The notes: generated by a model from the sequence alone, not told the origin. Numbered from the stretch's first letter, positions 38,948-49,186 are shown. The stretch: DNA of 64,000 nt from Vallitalea guaymasensis (GCF_018141425.1 NZ_CP058561.1:3038001-3102000), one strand, 5' to 3'. Numbers and translations are program-made.

Positions 38948-40825
38948 ATGTGTGGTATTTGTGGTTATGTTGATTTGAAAGATGAAGACCGTATAGACAG
39001 GAATGTTCTGTTAAGCATGATTAATGTGCTTGAGCATAGAGGACCTGACGATACAGGTTATCATATTGAACGTAATATAGCATTAGGATTCTCAAGATTA
39101 AGCATAGTGGATCTGGAAGGTGGTCATCAGCCTCTGAACAATGAGAACGATACAATTTTTTTAATATGTAATGGAGAGATATTCAATTATAAAGAATTAA
39201 AGAAAGAACTCATAGAAAAAGGTCATACTTTTCGTTCGAAATGTGACGTAGAAGTCATATTACATCTATATGAGGAATATGATACGGATTTTATTAATTA
39301 TCTAAATGGGCAGTTTGCATTTGTCATATATGATAGTCGGAAGAAAAAGTTCATATGTGCTAGGGATAATGTAGGTATAGCACCATTTTATTATACAGTT
39401 ATAGATAAAATGTTTATATTCGGTTCAGAGATAAAAGCTATCTTACAGAATCCTTATGTAAAAAGGCAAATAGACCTTACTGGTTTGGACCAGATTATGA
39501 ATTTCCCAGGAATGGCAAGTCCACGTACTCTATTCAAGAATATCAAGAGTCTTGAGCCGGGGCATTTCCTTAGTGTAGACAGAACTCATGGAATTGTTAA
39601 CACTGAATATTGGGATTTGATCTATCAAAAGGAAGATGAGAAAGAAGAAATTCATGATGAAGAGTATTATATAGAGCATCTGAATGACCTCCTTACAAAA
39701 TCAGTTAAGAGAAGATTACAGGCAGATGTACCAGTTGGTTTCTATCTAAGTGGAGGACTAGACTCAGCTTTGATTGCAGGGAAAATATATGAAGTTGGTG
39801 AAGGTATTCAAAGGAATTCCTATTCAGTTGATTTTAATGATAAAAGTATTTCAGAAGGAAAGTATCAGAGGCTAATGGCAGGGAAGGTGAATTCTATTCA
39901 CCATGAAATAAGATTTGACCTTAACTCTATTGCTGACAGAATAAAAAAGGCTGTATATCATTCAGAAAGTGCCCTAAAAGAAAGTTATAATACAGCTTCA
40001 CTTGCCTTATCTAGTGCAGCTTGTTCTGATAATGTAAAAGTAATTCTTACTGGTGAGGGTGCTGATGAATTATTTGGTGGTTATATTGGATATAGATTCG
40101 ACCAATTGAAATCCAATCAGAAGCAGAGTCAGCCAATAACAGATGAATTAAAAAGAGAAAATGAGATAAGAGAACAGTTATGGGGAGACGAGAATTTCTT
40201 ATATGAGAAATATCATTATAGCTATTCCCAAAAAGTAAGAGAATTGTATTCAAAAGAAGCTAATGCAGTATATGATGAATTTAACTGCTATAAGCATCCC
40301 TTAATCAATAAGGAAAGGATTAAGGACGTAAGCATATTTAACAGAAGGTCATATGTTGATTTCAAATTAAGAATGGGTGACCATTTACTTACCGACCATG
40401 GTGATAGGATGGCTCTCGCCAATTCTGTAGAGGCTAGATATCCTTTCCTAGATAAAGATGTGATAGAGTTTGTAAAGAAAATTCCTACAAGCATGAAGTT
40501 AAAAGCTTACAAAGAAAAATATATATTAAAAAGGACTGCTGAAAAGGTAGTTCCTATGGAAATAATTAAACGTCCAAAATTTGCTTTTGTAGCACCAGGC
40601 AGTTCTGATCTGCTTAAGATGAATAATGAATATTTTATGGATCTTTTATCGTATGAAAAAATAAAAAGACAGGGAATATTTAATGCGGATACTATTGAAA
40701 GATACAAAAAACAATATTTAAAAGATGGATTCAAACTTAATGTTCCATATGATGATGATATGTTAATTATTGCTTTGACTTTTAATATATTTTTGGATCA
40801 ATTCGGTATTAACAGTCTTTCATAA
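38948..40825 (+). CDS. asnB: Glutamine-hydrolysing asparagine synthase family protein
   Basis: A 625-residue class II glutamine amidotransferase. With ATG 38948 (AGGAG 9 nt upstream), Met is followed by Cys2 (MCGICGYV), the N-terminal nucleophile after Met removal; the upstream ATG at 38939 would bury it. The synthetase domain has the PP-loop SGGLDSALIAG and GEGADELFGGY. It makes Asn from Asp or amidates another carboxylate, using ammonia from Gln. It is placed between the PKS and the PP-loop-interrupted NRPS genes. It may supply Asn for the Asn-specific module at 54.6 kb, or an amide that the inserted PP-loop domains then modify. Confidence 0.88.
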   Translation: MCGICGYVDLKDEDRIDRNVLLSMINVLEHRGPDDTGYHIERNIALGFSRLSIVDLEGGHQPLNNENDTIFLICNGEIFNYKELKKELIEKGHTFRSKCDVEVILHLYEEYDTDFINYLNGQFAFVIYDSRKKKFICARDNVGIAPFYYTVIDKMFIFGSEIKAILQNPYVKRQIDLTGLDQIMNFPGMASPRTLFKNIKSLEPGHFLSVDRTHGIVNTEYWDLIYQKEDEKEEIHDEEYYIEHLNDLLTKSVKRRLQADVPVGFYLSGGLDSALIAGKIYEVGEGIQRNSYSVDFNDKSISEGKYQRLMAGKVNSIHHEIRFDLNSIADRIKKAVYHSESALKESYNTASLALSSAACSDNVKVILTGEGADELFGGYIGYRFDQLKSNQKQSQPITDELKRENEIREQLWGDENFLYEKYHYSYSQKVRELYSKEANAVYDEFNCYKHPLINKERIKDVSIFNRRSYVDFKLRMGDHLLTDHGDRMALANSVEARYPFLDKDVIEFVKKIPTSMKLKAYKEKYILKRTAEKVVPMEIIKRPKFAFVAPGSSDLLKMNNEYFMDLLSYEKIKRQGIFNADTIERYKKQYLKDGFKLNVPYDDDMLIIALTFNIFLDQFGINSLS

Positions 40826-40831
40826 AAAGAG

Positions 40832-43516
40832 GATGGAGGAAATAGTATGGTTAACACGATACAGAATAAATTACTGGAAGCATTAAAAAAATATAATAGT
40901 AAAACAGCAGCAGAATATAATGAGCAAAAAGTAACCTATGAAGAGATTGATCATAGGTCAGAAACTATAAAAAATGTACTTGTTGCAAAACAAATCCCAC
41001 AAAAAACACCAGTAGGGATACTTCTTGACAATAAAGTAGAAATGATAACAGCCATGATAGGAATATTAAAAGCAGGTTGCATATTTGTTCCTCTTGATGA
41101 AAACTATCAAAATACCAGATTGAAAATCATGTCAGAATGTGCAGAACTAAAATATATCATTACAGACAAAAAAAGCGAAGAAAGAGCGGAAATGATACTC
41201 CCTCAAAAAGAAGGAGTCATAATAGTGTCTCATAACGAGGACAACCAGTGTGGCTGTGAGCATATTACTTATGACCCAAAAGACCCTATCTACATATTCT
41301 TCACATCAGGAACAACTGGTAAACCAAAGGCAATACTAGGCAAGAACGAAAGTCTGTTGAACTTTGTAGAGTGGGAAGGTAAATACCTAAGTAATATAGA
41401 AAACCTAAGAGTCAGCCAACTGACTTCTCCAGGTTTTGACGCAGTGATGAGAGACATATTCACTACACTATGCCATGGAGGAACCATTTGCATTCCAGAA
41501 AAAAGAGAAGTCATACTAGATGGAAAAAGACTTGGAGACTGGATAGAAAGATCACAGGTGAATGTAATACACTGTACACCAACTCTATTTAGACTAATAG
41601 ATGAAGCAAGAAACGGCAAAGAGAGATATGAAAATTTAAAATATGTGATGATGGCAGGAGAGAGAATCATACCAAAAAGCTTGAAGGACTGGTATGAAAA
41701 ACAAGGAGAAAAAGTACAGCTAGTAAATTTCTACGGACCATCAGAAACCACAATGATAAAGACCTATTATGAAATAAAGGCTTCCGATACAAATAAAAGC
41801 AGTATATCTATAGGTAAGCCAATGGAAGGAACAAGAATACATATCCTGGATAGAAACCTGAAGGAATGTATGGATAATGAAGAAGGAGAAATATACATAG
41901 AAACAGAGTATATGACTCTAGGATATTACAACAACGAAGAAATGACAAAAGAAAAATTTGTGAAAATAAATATAGAAGAAACAGAAAAACTAATGTACAG
42001 AACAGGTGATTACGGAAAGATAATGCCTGACGGAAATCTTGAATACATAGGAAGAAAAGACAGACAGGTCAAGATAAGAGGGAACAGGATTGAACTTGGG
42101 GAAATAGAAGGAACCATGCTCACTTATCCAGGAGTCAAAGAATCACTTGTACATGTTGAAGAAGAACAGGAAAAAGCCAAGTACTGCAGCAGATGCGGAA
42201 TCACTTCAAAATACGAAGGAGTAATCATAGGTGAAGACGGTGTTTGCAACGTATGCAAGAAATACGAAGGATATGAAGATATAACAGCAGAGTACTTCAG
42301 ACCCCTTGAAGAACTAGAACAAAAACTCAAGAACAACCCTTATGAAGGAAAATATGACTGTCTATTACAATACAGTGGAGGAAAAGACAGCACATACGTA
42401 TTATACAAGCTTGTAGAAATGGGAGTAAGAGTACTTGCATTTGTGTTTGACAACGAATACATATCAGAAACAGCCTTCAAGAACATAGACAGGGTAGTAA
42501 AAGAATGCAACGTAGACTGTATAATACAGACTCAGAAGGATATGAACAAGGTATTCCTTGAAGGATTAAATGAAGAATGCAGTGTATGTAAAGGATGTTT
42601 CAGAGTACTTAACATACTAAGTGAAAGATATGCCTATGAAAACAAAATACCATATATAATAAATGGATTATCAAGAGGACAGATATTCGATGTAAGACTC
42701 TATGACATATTTGAACAGGGAAAACAAATAGAAGATGTAGAAGAAATAGAAAACAAGATATTTGAACAAAGATGTCTATATCATGCTAAGAAAGATTATG
42801 TAACCAAAAGCCTTGGAGAAGAAATGATAATAGACAGGGAGATATTAGAAAAGACAGAAGTAATAGACTTCTATAGATATACAGACGTAACCAAGAAAGA
42901 AATCCTTGACTTATTAAAAAGCAAGAGTGACCATTGGAGTCAGCCACAGGATACAGGTTCATGCTCCAGTAACTGTAGGGTAAACGATGTGGGAATATAC
43001 GTACAGAGAAAAAGGAAAGAATATGACAATTACACTTTCCCAAACAGCTGGGAGGTAAGACTAGGGCATATAACCCTAGAACAATCATTAAAAGAACTAG
43101 CTGAAGAAGTGGACAAAACAAAAATAGTAGAAATAATGGAAGAAATCGGATACGAAGACAGACTGGAAAAAGAAGATAGAAAGAAAACAATAGCAGGATA
43201 CTATATATCAAATGAAAGAATAGAAGAAAATGAATTATACGAGTATCTACGAGAAAGACTTCCAGCATATGAAGTACCATCCAAGGTGATGCAGATAGAG
43301 AAGATACCTATCAATATGAATGGCAAAATAGATTATGAGAAACTGCCTAAGATAGGAGACATACAGCTTAAAAAGAGTGTAGCCTATAGAGATGAGATAG
43401 AATTGAAACTTGCAGAAATCTGGAGTGAGATACTAGAGACAGACAACTTTGACAGGGATGATAATTTCCTTGCCATAGGAGGTCACTCATTGAAGGTAAT
43501 GACTATGATTTCTATG
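40832..43516 (+). repeat. Tandem duplication, copy 1
   Basis: About 2.7 kb almost identical to 45019-47703, at a constant offset of 4187 nt with no indel. It covers the leader, interrupted A domain and T domain. Similarity drops sharply inside the T domain after GGHSLKVMTMISM. I count about 15 amino-acid differences over the first ~889 residues. Confidence 0.95.
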
Positions 43517-44977
43517 ATATATGATTCTTTTGAAGTTGAATTACCATTGGAAGTTGTATTCAATAATGCGGTTATCAGCAAAATAGCTGATTACATAAAA
43601 AACAATAATAAAATAAAGATTGATAAAATAGTAAACATAGGGCAGAAAGAATACTATGAATTATCACCAGCCCAACGAAGAATAGTCTACATAGAGAAAT
43701 ATGAAGATGTAAAAACAACTTACCATTTAACTAATAAATTCATGCTTAATGGAGTAGTTGACGAGGAAAGATTGAATGATGCATTTATGAAATTAATCAA
43801 AAGACATGAATCCTTAAGAACTTCCTTTGAACTTCATGATAATGGATTCGTGCAGATCATAAACGATGAAATTGATTTTAGATTGACTGTAATTTCATGT
43901 AGAGAAGAAGAAGTGGATGAATATATTTCTAACTTCATTAAACCATACAACTTAGAAAAAGCACCATTATTCCGTGGGGCACTAATAAAATTCAATGAAG
44001 AAAAGAGTATGATAGTTCTTGATCTCCATCATACAATAGCAGATGGAAAATCAGTTAGAATCATTCTACGTGATTTGCTGGCTCTATATAAAGATGAAAC
44101 ATTACCTGAATTGAAGGCAAGATATGTTGATTATACCCAGTGGTATAACAGATTAGTTGAAGGTAAACGAGAAGAACAAGAAGCGTACTGGCAAGATGTA
44201 TTAAAAGACTATAACATTACCAAAGGTCTTATGAAAGACTTTGAAGTAAGTGGTGAGAGAGAATACAAAGGTGGAAAAATAACTGAGTATATATCAGATA
44301 ATCTATATAATGCTTTGAACAAGTTAGCTGTAGAAAATCATACCACAGCATTTATACTTCTTTTTGCTGCTTACAATGTTTTATACAGCAAATATACAGC
44401 AAAGGAAGATATTGTTATAGGTACACCTATTGAAGGAAGAGAAAATAATGAACTTAAGGATATGGTAGGTATGTTCATAAATTCTCTTGCCATAAGGAGC
44501 TACCCAGAAAAAGAAAAAACTTTTTATGATTATCTAACCGAGATGAAGGATGTAGTCATCGGTGCTTTTGATAATGATGAGTACCAAATCGACAATATAC
44601 TTAATGAATTATCAAAGGATAGTGAGGTTATAGATAATAATATTTTTGATGTTACATTTGCTATGCAGTATATTGATACATTATCTGAAGATATTGCAGG
44701 GGTAGAGGTAGATTACTTGAATGAAAACAACGTGATGGAATTTGAGAATCTAAGAGTCATAGTCTATAGCTATGAAAACACATTAATTTTATCACTTGTT
44801 TATTCAAAAGATTTGTTCAGAGATGAGACAATAAGCCAGATGATGAGAGATTATCTCAAAATATTAGAAACAATAACAGATAACCCATATATCAAGATCA
44901 AAGATATAAATCTTACTAATGAAGTGTTCAATGACATCAGTAACGAAGAAGAATTAGATGTGGGCTTCAGTTTTTAA
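40847..44977 (+). CDS. NRPS A(PP-loop insertion)-T-C, copy 1
   Basis: A 1376-residue NRPS. The A domain has FFTSGTTGKPKAI (~150-163), YGPSETT, the A8 hinge GRKDRQVKIRGNRIELGEIE (402-421), and A9/A10 only at ~805-830 (LPAYEVP, NGKIDYEK). Between A8 and A9 sits a ~345-residue PP-loop ATPase domain: Cys447/450 and Cys467/470 (zinc-finger-like), SGGKDS (510-515), CSVCKGC (578-584) and CSSNC (706-710). The T domain has Ser881 and the C domain HHTIADGKS (His1061-His1062). The A residues read D-A-R-H-M-A-F-M-I-K, a code I do not recognise. No C domain precedes A, so it probably initiates a chain segment. The inserted domain may modify the carrier-bound residue. GGAGG precedes the ATG by 7 nt. Confidence 0.9.
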   Translation: MVNTIQNKLLEALKKYNSKTAAEYNEQKVTYEEIDHRSETIKNVLVAKQIPQKTPVGILLDNKVEMITAMIGILKAGCIFVPLDENYQNTRLKIMSECAELKYIITDKKSEERAEMILPQKEGVIIVSHNEDNQCGCEHITYDPKDPIYIFFTSGTTGKPKAILGKNESLLNFVEWEGKYLSNIENLRVSQLTSPGFDAVMRDIFTTLCHGGTICIPEKREVILDGKRLGDWIERSQVNVIHCTPTLFRLIDEARNGKERYENLKYVMMAGERIIPKSLKDWYEKQGEKVQLVNFYGPSETTMIKTYYEIKASDTNKSSISIGKPMEGTRIHILDRNLKECMDNEEGEIYIETEYMTLGYYNNEEMTKEKFVKINIEETEKLMYRTGDYGKIMPDGNLEYIGRKDRQVKIRGNRIELGEIEGTMLTYPGVKESLVHVEEEQEKAKYCSRCGITSKYEGVIIGEDGVCNVCKKYEGYEDITAEYFRPLEELEQKLKNNPYEGKYDCLLQYSGGKDSTYVLYKLVEMGVRVLAFVFDNEYISETAFKNIDRVVKECNVDCIIQTQKDMNKVFLEGLNEECSVCKGCFRVLNILSERYAYENKIPYIINGLSRGQIFDVRLYDIFEQGKQIEDVEEIENKIFEQRCLYHAKKDYVTKSLGEEMIIDREILEKTEVIDFYRYTDVTKKEILDLLKSKSDHWSQPQDTGSCSSNCRVNDVGIYVQRKRKEYDNYTFPNSWEVRLGHITLEQSLKELAEEVDKTKIVEIMEEIGYEDRLEKEDRKKTIAGYYISNERIEENELYEYLRERLPAYEVPSKVMQIEKIPINMNGKIDYEKLPKIGDIQLKKSVAYRDEIELKLAEIWSEILETDNFDRDDNFLAIGGHSLKVMTMISMIYDSFEVELPLEVVFNNAVISKIADYIKNNNKIKIDKIVNIGQKEYYELSPAQRRIVYIEKYEDVKTTYHLTNKFMLNGVVDEERLNDAFMKLIKRHESLRTSFELHDNGFVQIINDEIDFRLTVISCREEEVDEYISNFIKPYNLEKAPLFRGALIKFNEEKSMIVLDLHHTIADGKSVRIILRDLLALYKDETLPELKARYVDYTQWYNRLVEGKREEQEAYWQDVLKDYNITKGLMKDFEVSGEREYKGGKITEYISDNLYNALNKLAVENHTTAFILLFAAYNVLYSKYTAKEDIVIGTPIEGRENNELKDMVGMFINSLAIRSYPEKEKTFYDYLTEMKDVVIGAFDNDEYQIDNILNELSKDSEVIDNNIFDVTFAMQYIDTLSEDIAGVEVDYLNENNVMEFENLRVIVYSYENTLILSLVYSKDLFRDETISQMMRDYLKILETITDNPYIKIKDINLTNEVFNDISNEEELDVGFSF
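42164..43208 (+). other. Inserted adenine nucleotide alpha hydrolase (PP-loop) domain, copy 1
   Basis: Domain-level feature inside the A domain, between motifs A8 and A9. The N-terminal CxxCGITS and CNVC cysteines followed by SGGKDS resemble WbpG/PseA-type sugar amidotransferases, which turn an acetamido group into an acetamidino group. The CSVCKGC and later CSSNC cysteines recall the Fe-S cysteines of TtuA/Ncs6-type tRNA thiolases. Both families activate a carbonyl oxygen by adenylation and replace it with N or S. Boundaries are approximate. Confidence 0.75.
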
Positions 44978-45018
44978 TCAATTAAGCTATTGACAGGTAG
45001 TTATGCAGTATATAAATG

Positions 45019-47703
45019 AGGATGGTGGAAATTATGGTTAACACGATACAGAATAAATTACTGGAAGCATTAAAAAAATATAATAGTAAAACAGCAGCAG
45101 AATATAATGAGCAAAAAGTAACCTATGAAGAGATTGATCATAGGTCAGAAACTATAAAAAATGTACTTGTTGCAAAACAAATCCCACACAAAACGCCAGT
45201 AGGGATACTTCTTGACAATAAAGTAGAAATGATAACAGCCATGATAGGAATATTAAAAGCAGGTTGCATATTTGTTCCTCTTGATGAAAACTATCAAAAT
45301 ACCAGATTGAAAATCATGTCAGAGTGTGCAGAACTAAAATATATCATTACAGACAAAAAAAGTGAAGATCGAGCAGAGATGATACTCTCCCAAAAAGAGG
45401 GAATCATAATAGTGTCTCATAACGAGGACAAGCAGTGTAGCTGTGAGCAGATTACTTATGACCCAAAAGACCCTATCTACATATTCTTCACATCAGGAAC
45501 AACTGGTAAACCAAAAGCAATACTAGGCAAGAACGAAAGTCTGTTGAACTTTGTAGAGTGGGAAGGTAAATACCTAGGCAATATAGAAAACCTACGAGTA
45601 AGTCAACTGACTTCTCCAGGTTTTGACGCAGTGATGAGAGACATATTCACTACACTATGCCATGGAGGAACCATTTGCATTCCAGAAAAAAGAGAAGTCA
45701 TACTAGATGGAAAAAGACTTGGAGACTGGATAGAAAGATCACAGGTGAATGTAATACACTGTACACCAACTCTATTTAGACTAATAGATGAAGCAAGAAA
45801 CGGCAAAGAGAGATATGAAAAGTTAAAATATGTGATGATGGCAGGAGAGAGAATCATACCAAAAAGCTTGAAGGACTGGTATGAAAAACAAGGAGAAAAA
45901 ATACAGCTAGTGAATTTCTACGGACCATCAGAAACAACAATGATAAAGACCTATTATGAAATAAAGGCTTCCGATACAAATAAGAGCAGTATATCTATAG
46001 GTAAGCCAATGGAAGGAACCAGAATACATATCCTGGATAGAAACCTTAAGGAATGTATGGATAATGAAGAAGGAGAAATATACATAGAAACAGAGTATAT
46101 GACTCTAGGATATTACAACAACGAAGAAATGACAAAAGAAAAATTTGTGAAAATAAATATAGAAGAAACAGAAAAACTAATGTACAGAACAGGTGATTAC
46201 GGAAAGATAATGCCTGACGGAAATCTTGAATACATAGGAAGAAAAGACAGACAGGTCAAGATAAGAGGGAACAGGATTGAACTTGGGGAAATAGAAGGAA
46301 CCATGCTCACCTACCCAGGAGTCAAAGAATCACTTGTACATGTTGAAGAAGAACAGGAAAAAGCCAAGTATTGCAGCAGATGCGGAATCACTTCAAAATA
46401 CGAAGGAGTAATAATAGGTGAAGACGGTGTTTGCAACGTATGCAAGAAATACGAAGGATATGAAGATATAACAGCAGAGTACTTCAGACCCCTTGAAGAA
46501 CTAGAACAAAAACTCAAGAACAACCCATATGAAGGAAAATATGACTGTCTATTACAATACAGTGGAGGAAAAGACAGCACATACGTATTATACAAGCTTG
46601 TAGAAATGGGAGTAAGAGTACTTGCATTTGTATTTGACAACGAATACATATCAGAAACAGCTTTCAAGAACATAGACAGGGTAGTAAAAGAATGCAACGT
46701 AGACTGTATAATACAGACTCAGAAGGATATGAACAAAGTATTCCTTGAAGGATTAAATGAAGAATGCAGTGTATGTAAAGGATGTTTCAGAGTACTTAAC
46801 ATACTAAGTGAAAGATATGCCTATGAAAACAAAATACCATATATAATAAATGGATTATCAAGAGGACAGATATTTGATGTAAGACTGTACGACATATTTG
46901 AACAGGGAAAACAAATAGAAGATGTAGAAGAAATAGAAAACAAGATATTTGAACAAAGATGTCTATATCATGCTAAGAAAGATTATGTAACCAAAAGTCT
47001 TGGAGAAGAAATGATAATAGACAGAGAAATATTAGAAAAGACAGAAGTAATAGACTTCTATAGATATACAGACGTAACCAAGAAAGAAATCCTTAACTTA
47101 TTAAAAAGCAAGAGTGACCATTGGAGTCAGCCACAGGATACAGGCTCATGTTCCAGTAACTGTAGGGTAAACGATGTGGGAATATACGTACAGAGAAAAA
47201 GGAAAGAATATGACAATTACACTTTCCCAAACAGCTGGGAGGTAAGACTAGGGCATATAACCCTAGAACAATCATTAGAAGAACTAGCTGAAGAAGTGGA
47301 CAAAACAAAAATAGTAGAAATAATGAAAGAAATCGGATACGAAGACAGACTGGAAAGAGAAGATAGAAAGAAAACCATAGCAGGATACTATATATCAGAT
47401 GAAAGAATAGAAGAAAATGAATTATACGAGTATCTACGAGAAAGACTTCCAGCATATGAAGTACCATCCAAAGTAATGCAGATAGAGAAGATACCTATCA
47501 ACATGAATGGAAAAATAGATTACGAAAAACTACCTAAGATAGGAGACATACAGCTTAAAAAGAGTGTAGCCTATAGAGATGAGATAGAATTGAAATTGGC
47601 AGAAATCTGGAGTGAGATACTAGAGACAGACAACTTTGACAGGGATGATAATTTCCTTGCCATAGGAGGTCACTCATTGAAGGTAATGACTATGATTTCC
47701 ATG
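45019..47703 (+). repeat. Tandem duplication, copy 2
   Basis: Near-identical partner of 40832-43516. The copies differ by scattered single-base changes, several synonymous, so they are not simple read duplication. The C domains that follow each copy are clearly different. Confidence 0.95.
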
Positions 47704-49152
47704 ATAGTAGATCATTTTGATGTTGAATTGCCATTAGAGGTGGTATTCAATGATGCAGTTATCAGTAAGATTGCTGATTATATTAGGAATAATACCAATG
47801 AGGATACTGATGAAATAAAACCTGTTCAAAAGAAAGAATATTATAGAATTACTTCAGAGCAGCTAGGTTTCTATATGCAAGAACAGTTAAAGGATTGTCT
47901 TACAGGAAATAATATTGCAACGGTAATTGATATCAAAGGTAGTGTTGATTCAGTAAGGCTGGAAGATGCTATCAGAAAGATGCTATATAGACATGATATA
48001 TTTAGAACATCTTTTGATGTGATTAACGAAGAAATTATGCAGATAGTTCATGATGATGTACCTTTCAAGTTGAATATAGTAACAGAAGAGAATTATGATA
48101 TTGGAGATTATGTAAAGCCATTTGACCTACAAAAGGCACCTCTTATAAGGGCAACATTATTTCAAAATGAGAACAGTACAAAACTGCTTCTTGATTCTCA
48201 CCATACTGTGGGAGATGGTTTATCTGTAATGATAATGATAAATGAGCTGGCTGCACTATATGAAGGAAGAAATATGGAAGAGTTATATATACAGTACAAA
48301 GATTTTGCACAGTGGCAGGCAGATCACAAGGAATCCATAGATACAACAGAGGAAAAAGAGTATTGGAAGAAAAACTTTGAGAATTATAATCCTCAAAAAG
48401 GTAAAATTGCTGGATTTAGCCCAGAAGAAACAGAAGTGTATGCTGGAAATGATATAGATGAGATTATAACAGACACTACTCTATTAAATAAATTAAACAA
48501 AGTAGCCAAAGATAATAGAACTACACTTTTTATGGTATATTTTTCAGCTTTCAATATTGTATATTCTAGATATACTGCTTCAGAAGATGTTGTAATAGGA
48601 ACACCTTTACATGGAAGAAATTATGGTGGACTTAGTGATATGATTGGTACTTTTGCTAATGGTGTACCACTTAGGAATTATCCTTATGGAAATAAGACTT
48701 TTGCAGAATTTATGGATGATGTCAAAAAAACACTTATAGGTGCAATTAATAATCAGGAATATCATGTTAATGAAGTCATACAGGATTTGACAAATGGGCA
48801 ATATCATAACACATCATATTTATTTGATACAGTATTCACTATGTTTATTCTAGATAGAGAATTCATAGAGAGTGATAATATCACATTAGAATACGAAGAT
48901 GATAAAACAACAGTAGAAACACAAAAGATGAGAGTAATTGTCAAGATTCTCCCTGACAAGACTAATATAAAAATAAAATATGCATGTGACCATCTAGAGA
49001 AAAATATGATTTTCAGAATGATGGAAGATTATAAAAAAGTGTTAGAGGTCATTTCACAAAATGATTCTATTAAGATAGAGGATATTAGTCTGGATATGGA
49101 TATAGTACAAGACACAAAGATAATTGAAGCTGATGTAGATTTTGATTTTTAA
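45034..49152 (+). CDS. NRPS A(PP-loop insertion)-T-C, copy 2
   Basis: A 1372-residue NRPS with the same layout and almost the same sequence as the preceding gene through A, the PP-loop insertion and most of T (Ser881). All specificity residues are identical, so both should activate the same substrate. After residue ~889 it diverges: its C domain is distinct, with HHTVGDGLS (His1056-His1057, Asp1061). I place the start at ATG 45034 by alignment to copy 1, although the local site is weaker (GGTGG); ATG 45016 is in frame upstream. The C-terminal tail DVDFDF is acidic and aromatic, like that of copy 1 (DVGFSF), and may be a docking peptide. It should condense the second identical residue with the next carrier. 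Confidence 0.9.
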   Translation: MVNTIQNKLLEALKKYNSKTAAEYNEQKVTYEEIDHRSETIKNVLVAKQIPHKTPVGILLDNKVEMITAMIGILKAGCIFVPLDENYQNTRLKIMSECAELKYIITDKKSEDRAEMILSQKEGIIIVSHNEDKQCSCEQITYDPKDPIYIFFTSGTTGKPKAILGKNESLLNFVEWEGKYLGNIENLRVSQLTSPGFDAVMRDIFTTLCHGGTICIPEKREVILDGKRLGDWIERSQVNVIHCTPTLFRLIDEARNGKERYEKLKYVMMAGERIIPKSLKDWYEKQGEKIQLVNFYGPSETTMIKTYYEIKASDTNKSSISIGKPMEGTRIHILDRNLKECMDNEEGEIYIETEYMTLGYYNNEEMTKEKFVKINIEETEKLMYRTGDYGKIMPDGNLEYIGRKDRQVKIRGNRIELGEIEGTMLTYPGVKESLVHVEEEQEKAKYCSRCGITSKYEGVIIGEDGVCNVCKKYEGYEDITAEYFRPLEELEQKLKNNPYEGKYDCLLQYSGGKDSTYVLYKLVEMGVRVLAFVFDNEYISETAFKNIDRVVKECNVDCIIQTQKDMNKVFLEGLNEECSVCKGCFRVLNILSERYAYENKIPYIINGLSRGQIFDVRLYDIFEQGKQIEDVEEIENKIFEQRCLYHAKKDYVTKSLGEEMIIDREILEKTEVIDFYRYTDVTKKEILNLLKSKSDHWSQPQDTGSCSSNCRVNDVGIYVQRKRKEYDNYTFPNSWEVRLGHITLEQSLEELAEEVDKTKIVEIMKEIGYEDRLEREDRKKTIAGYYISDERIEENELYEYLRERLPAYEVPSKVMQIEKIPINMNGKIDYEKLPKIGDIQLKKSVAYRDEIELKLAEIWSEILETDNFDRDDNFLAIGGHSLKVMTMISMIVDHFDVELPLEVVFNDAVISKIADYIRNNTNEDTDEIKPVQKKEYYRITSEQLGFYMQEQLKDCLTGNNIATVIDIKGSVDSVRLEDAIRKMLYRHDIFRTSFDVINEEIMQIVHDDVPFKLNIVTEENYDIGDYVKPFDLQKAPLIRATLFQNENSTKLLLDSHHTVGDGLSVMIMINELAALYEGRNMEELYIQYKDFAQWQADHKESIDTTEEKEYWKKNFENYNPQKGKIAGFSPEETEVYAGNDIDEIITDTTLLNKLNKVAKDNRTTLFMVYFSAFNIVYSRYTASEDVVIGTPLHGRNYGGLSDMIGTFANGVPLRNYPYGNKTFAEFMDDVKKTLIGAINNQEYHVNEVIQDLTNGQYHNTSYLFDTVFTMFILDREFIESDNITLEYEDDKTTVETQKMRVIVKILPDKTNIKIKYACDHLEKNMIFRMMEDYKKVLEVISQNDSIKIEDISLDMDIVQDTKIIEADVDFDF
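46351..47395 (+). other. Inserted adenine nucleotide alpha hydrolase (PP-loop) domain, copy 2
   Basis: Same domain as in copy 1, with only about five amino-acid differences, none in the cysteines or SGGKDS. Preservation of all motifs in both copies suggests that the inserted domain is functional. Boundaries are approximate. Confidence 0.75.
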
Positions 49153-49186
49153 ACTACAAATACTATAGTGTGTATAGAGGTGACGT

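Noticed and set aside
41290..47467. Long open frames on the minus strand opposite the NRPS genes
   Set aside because: They have no ribosome binding sites, no recognisable domains, and mirror codon bias of the plus-strand genes; duplicated only because the sense strand is duplicated.
40832..47703. Tandem repeat as an assembly artefact
   Set aside because: The two copies differ at many scattered positions, including coding changes, and lead into different C domains, so both are probably real.
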